Part shown: piece after piece, positions 61,751-64,000 of the stretch
How the letters are laid out: each line of letters opens with the position of its first letter
How positions within the stretch are numbered: position 1 is the stretch's first letter
Origin: Scylla paramamosain
Lineage: Eukaryota; Arthropoda; Malacostraca; Decapoda; Portunidae
Reading direction: 5' to 3'
Length of the DNA: 64,000 bases
Assembly: GCF_035594125.1 (NCBI RefSeq)
Contig: NC_087168.1
Coordinates: 17,351,650 to 17,415,649, forward strand
Program-made: the position numbers and the translations under genes
Notes under the pieces: generated by a model
What the model was told of the DNA's origin: nothing
Databases searched by the model: none
What the model saw: only the letters and a program-made list of their open reading frames with translations

Positions 61751-64000
<2,250 letters not shown>

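Overview
The window looks like nuclear DNA of an arthropod, most likely a decapod crustacean. The genes are split by GT-AG introns and encode animal proteins. Introns and spacers are full of long (GA)n, (CA)n, (TA)n and trinucleotide arrays, and there are several families of non-LTR retrotransposon remnants. The decapod assignment is an inference from this texture and from general protein similarity, not from a species marker.

Layout: UTP23 (+, 5958-8295); an RRM / F-box / leucine-rich-repeat gene (-, 9669-18886, 14 coding exons, 629 residues, probable 5' UTR exon near 20.8 kb); MRPL13 (+, 25425-28578); ABCE1 (-, 30544-32397, uninterrupted coding region); MRPL43 (-, 35927-37696); the C-terminal end of a COMMD9-like gene (+, 38840-39686); CMTR2 (+, 40038-44861); METAP1D (-, 45610-53026), whose first intron carries a nearly intact LINE in the opposite orientation; and the 3' end of an unrecognised proline/glutamine-rich gene (-, 57915-60845, continuing upstream). 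I placed exon boundaries by hand. In each gene reported as complete, all splice phases agree and the total coding length is divisible by three.

Six of the recognised genes serve RNA or protein synthesis: UTP23 (small-subunit rRNA processing), ABCE1 (ribosome recycling), MRPL13 and MRPL43 (mitochondrial large subunit), CMTR2 (mRNA cap-2 methylation) and METAP1D (mitochondrial N-terminal methionine removal). They are on both strands and are not an operon. The RRM / F-box / LRR protein is the least familiar product. Its domains suggest an SCF ubiquitin-ligase receptor that also binds RNA.

The spacers hold several repeat families visible by eye: a ~180-200 bp dispersed repeat in three copies, a ~220 bp repeat in two copies with a covarying hairpin, 3' ends of at least two LINE families, a four-unit ~70 bp minisatellite at 54.8 kb, and local tandem duplications in CMTR2 and METAP1D introns. 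The last 11 kb is dominated by simple repeats and has little recognisable coding sequence. I saw no CRISPR array, rRNA gene or convincing intact tRNA gene.
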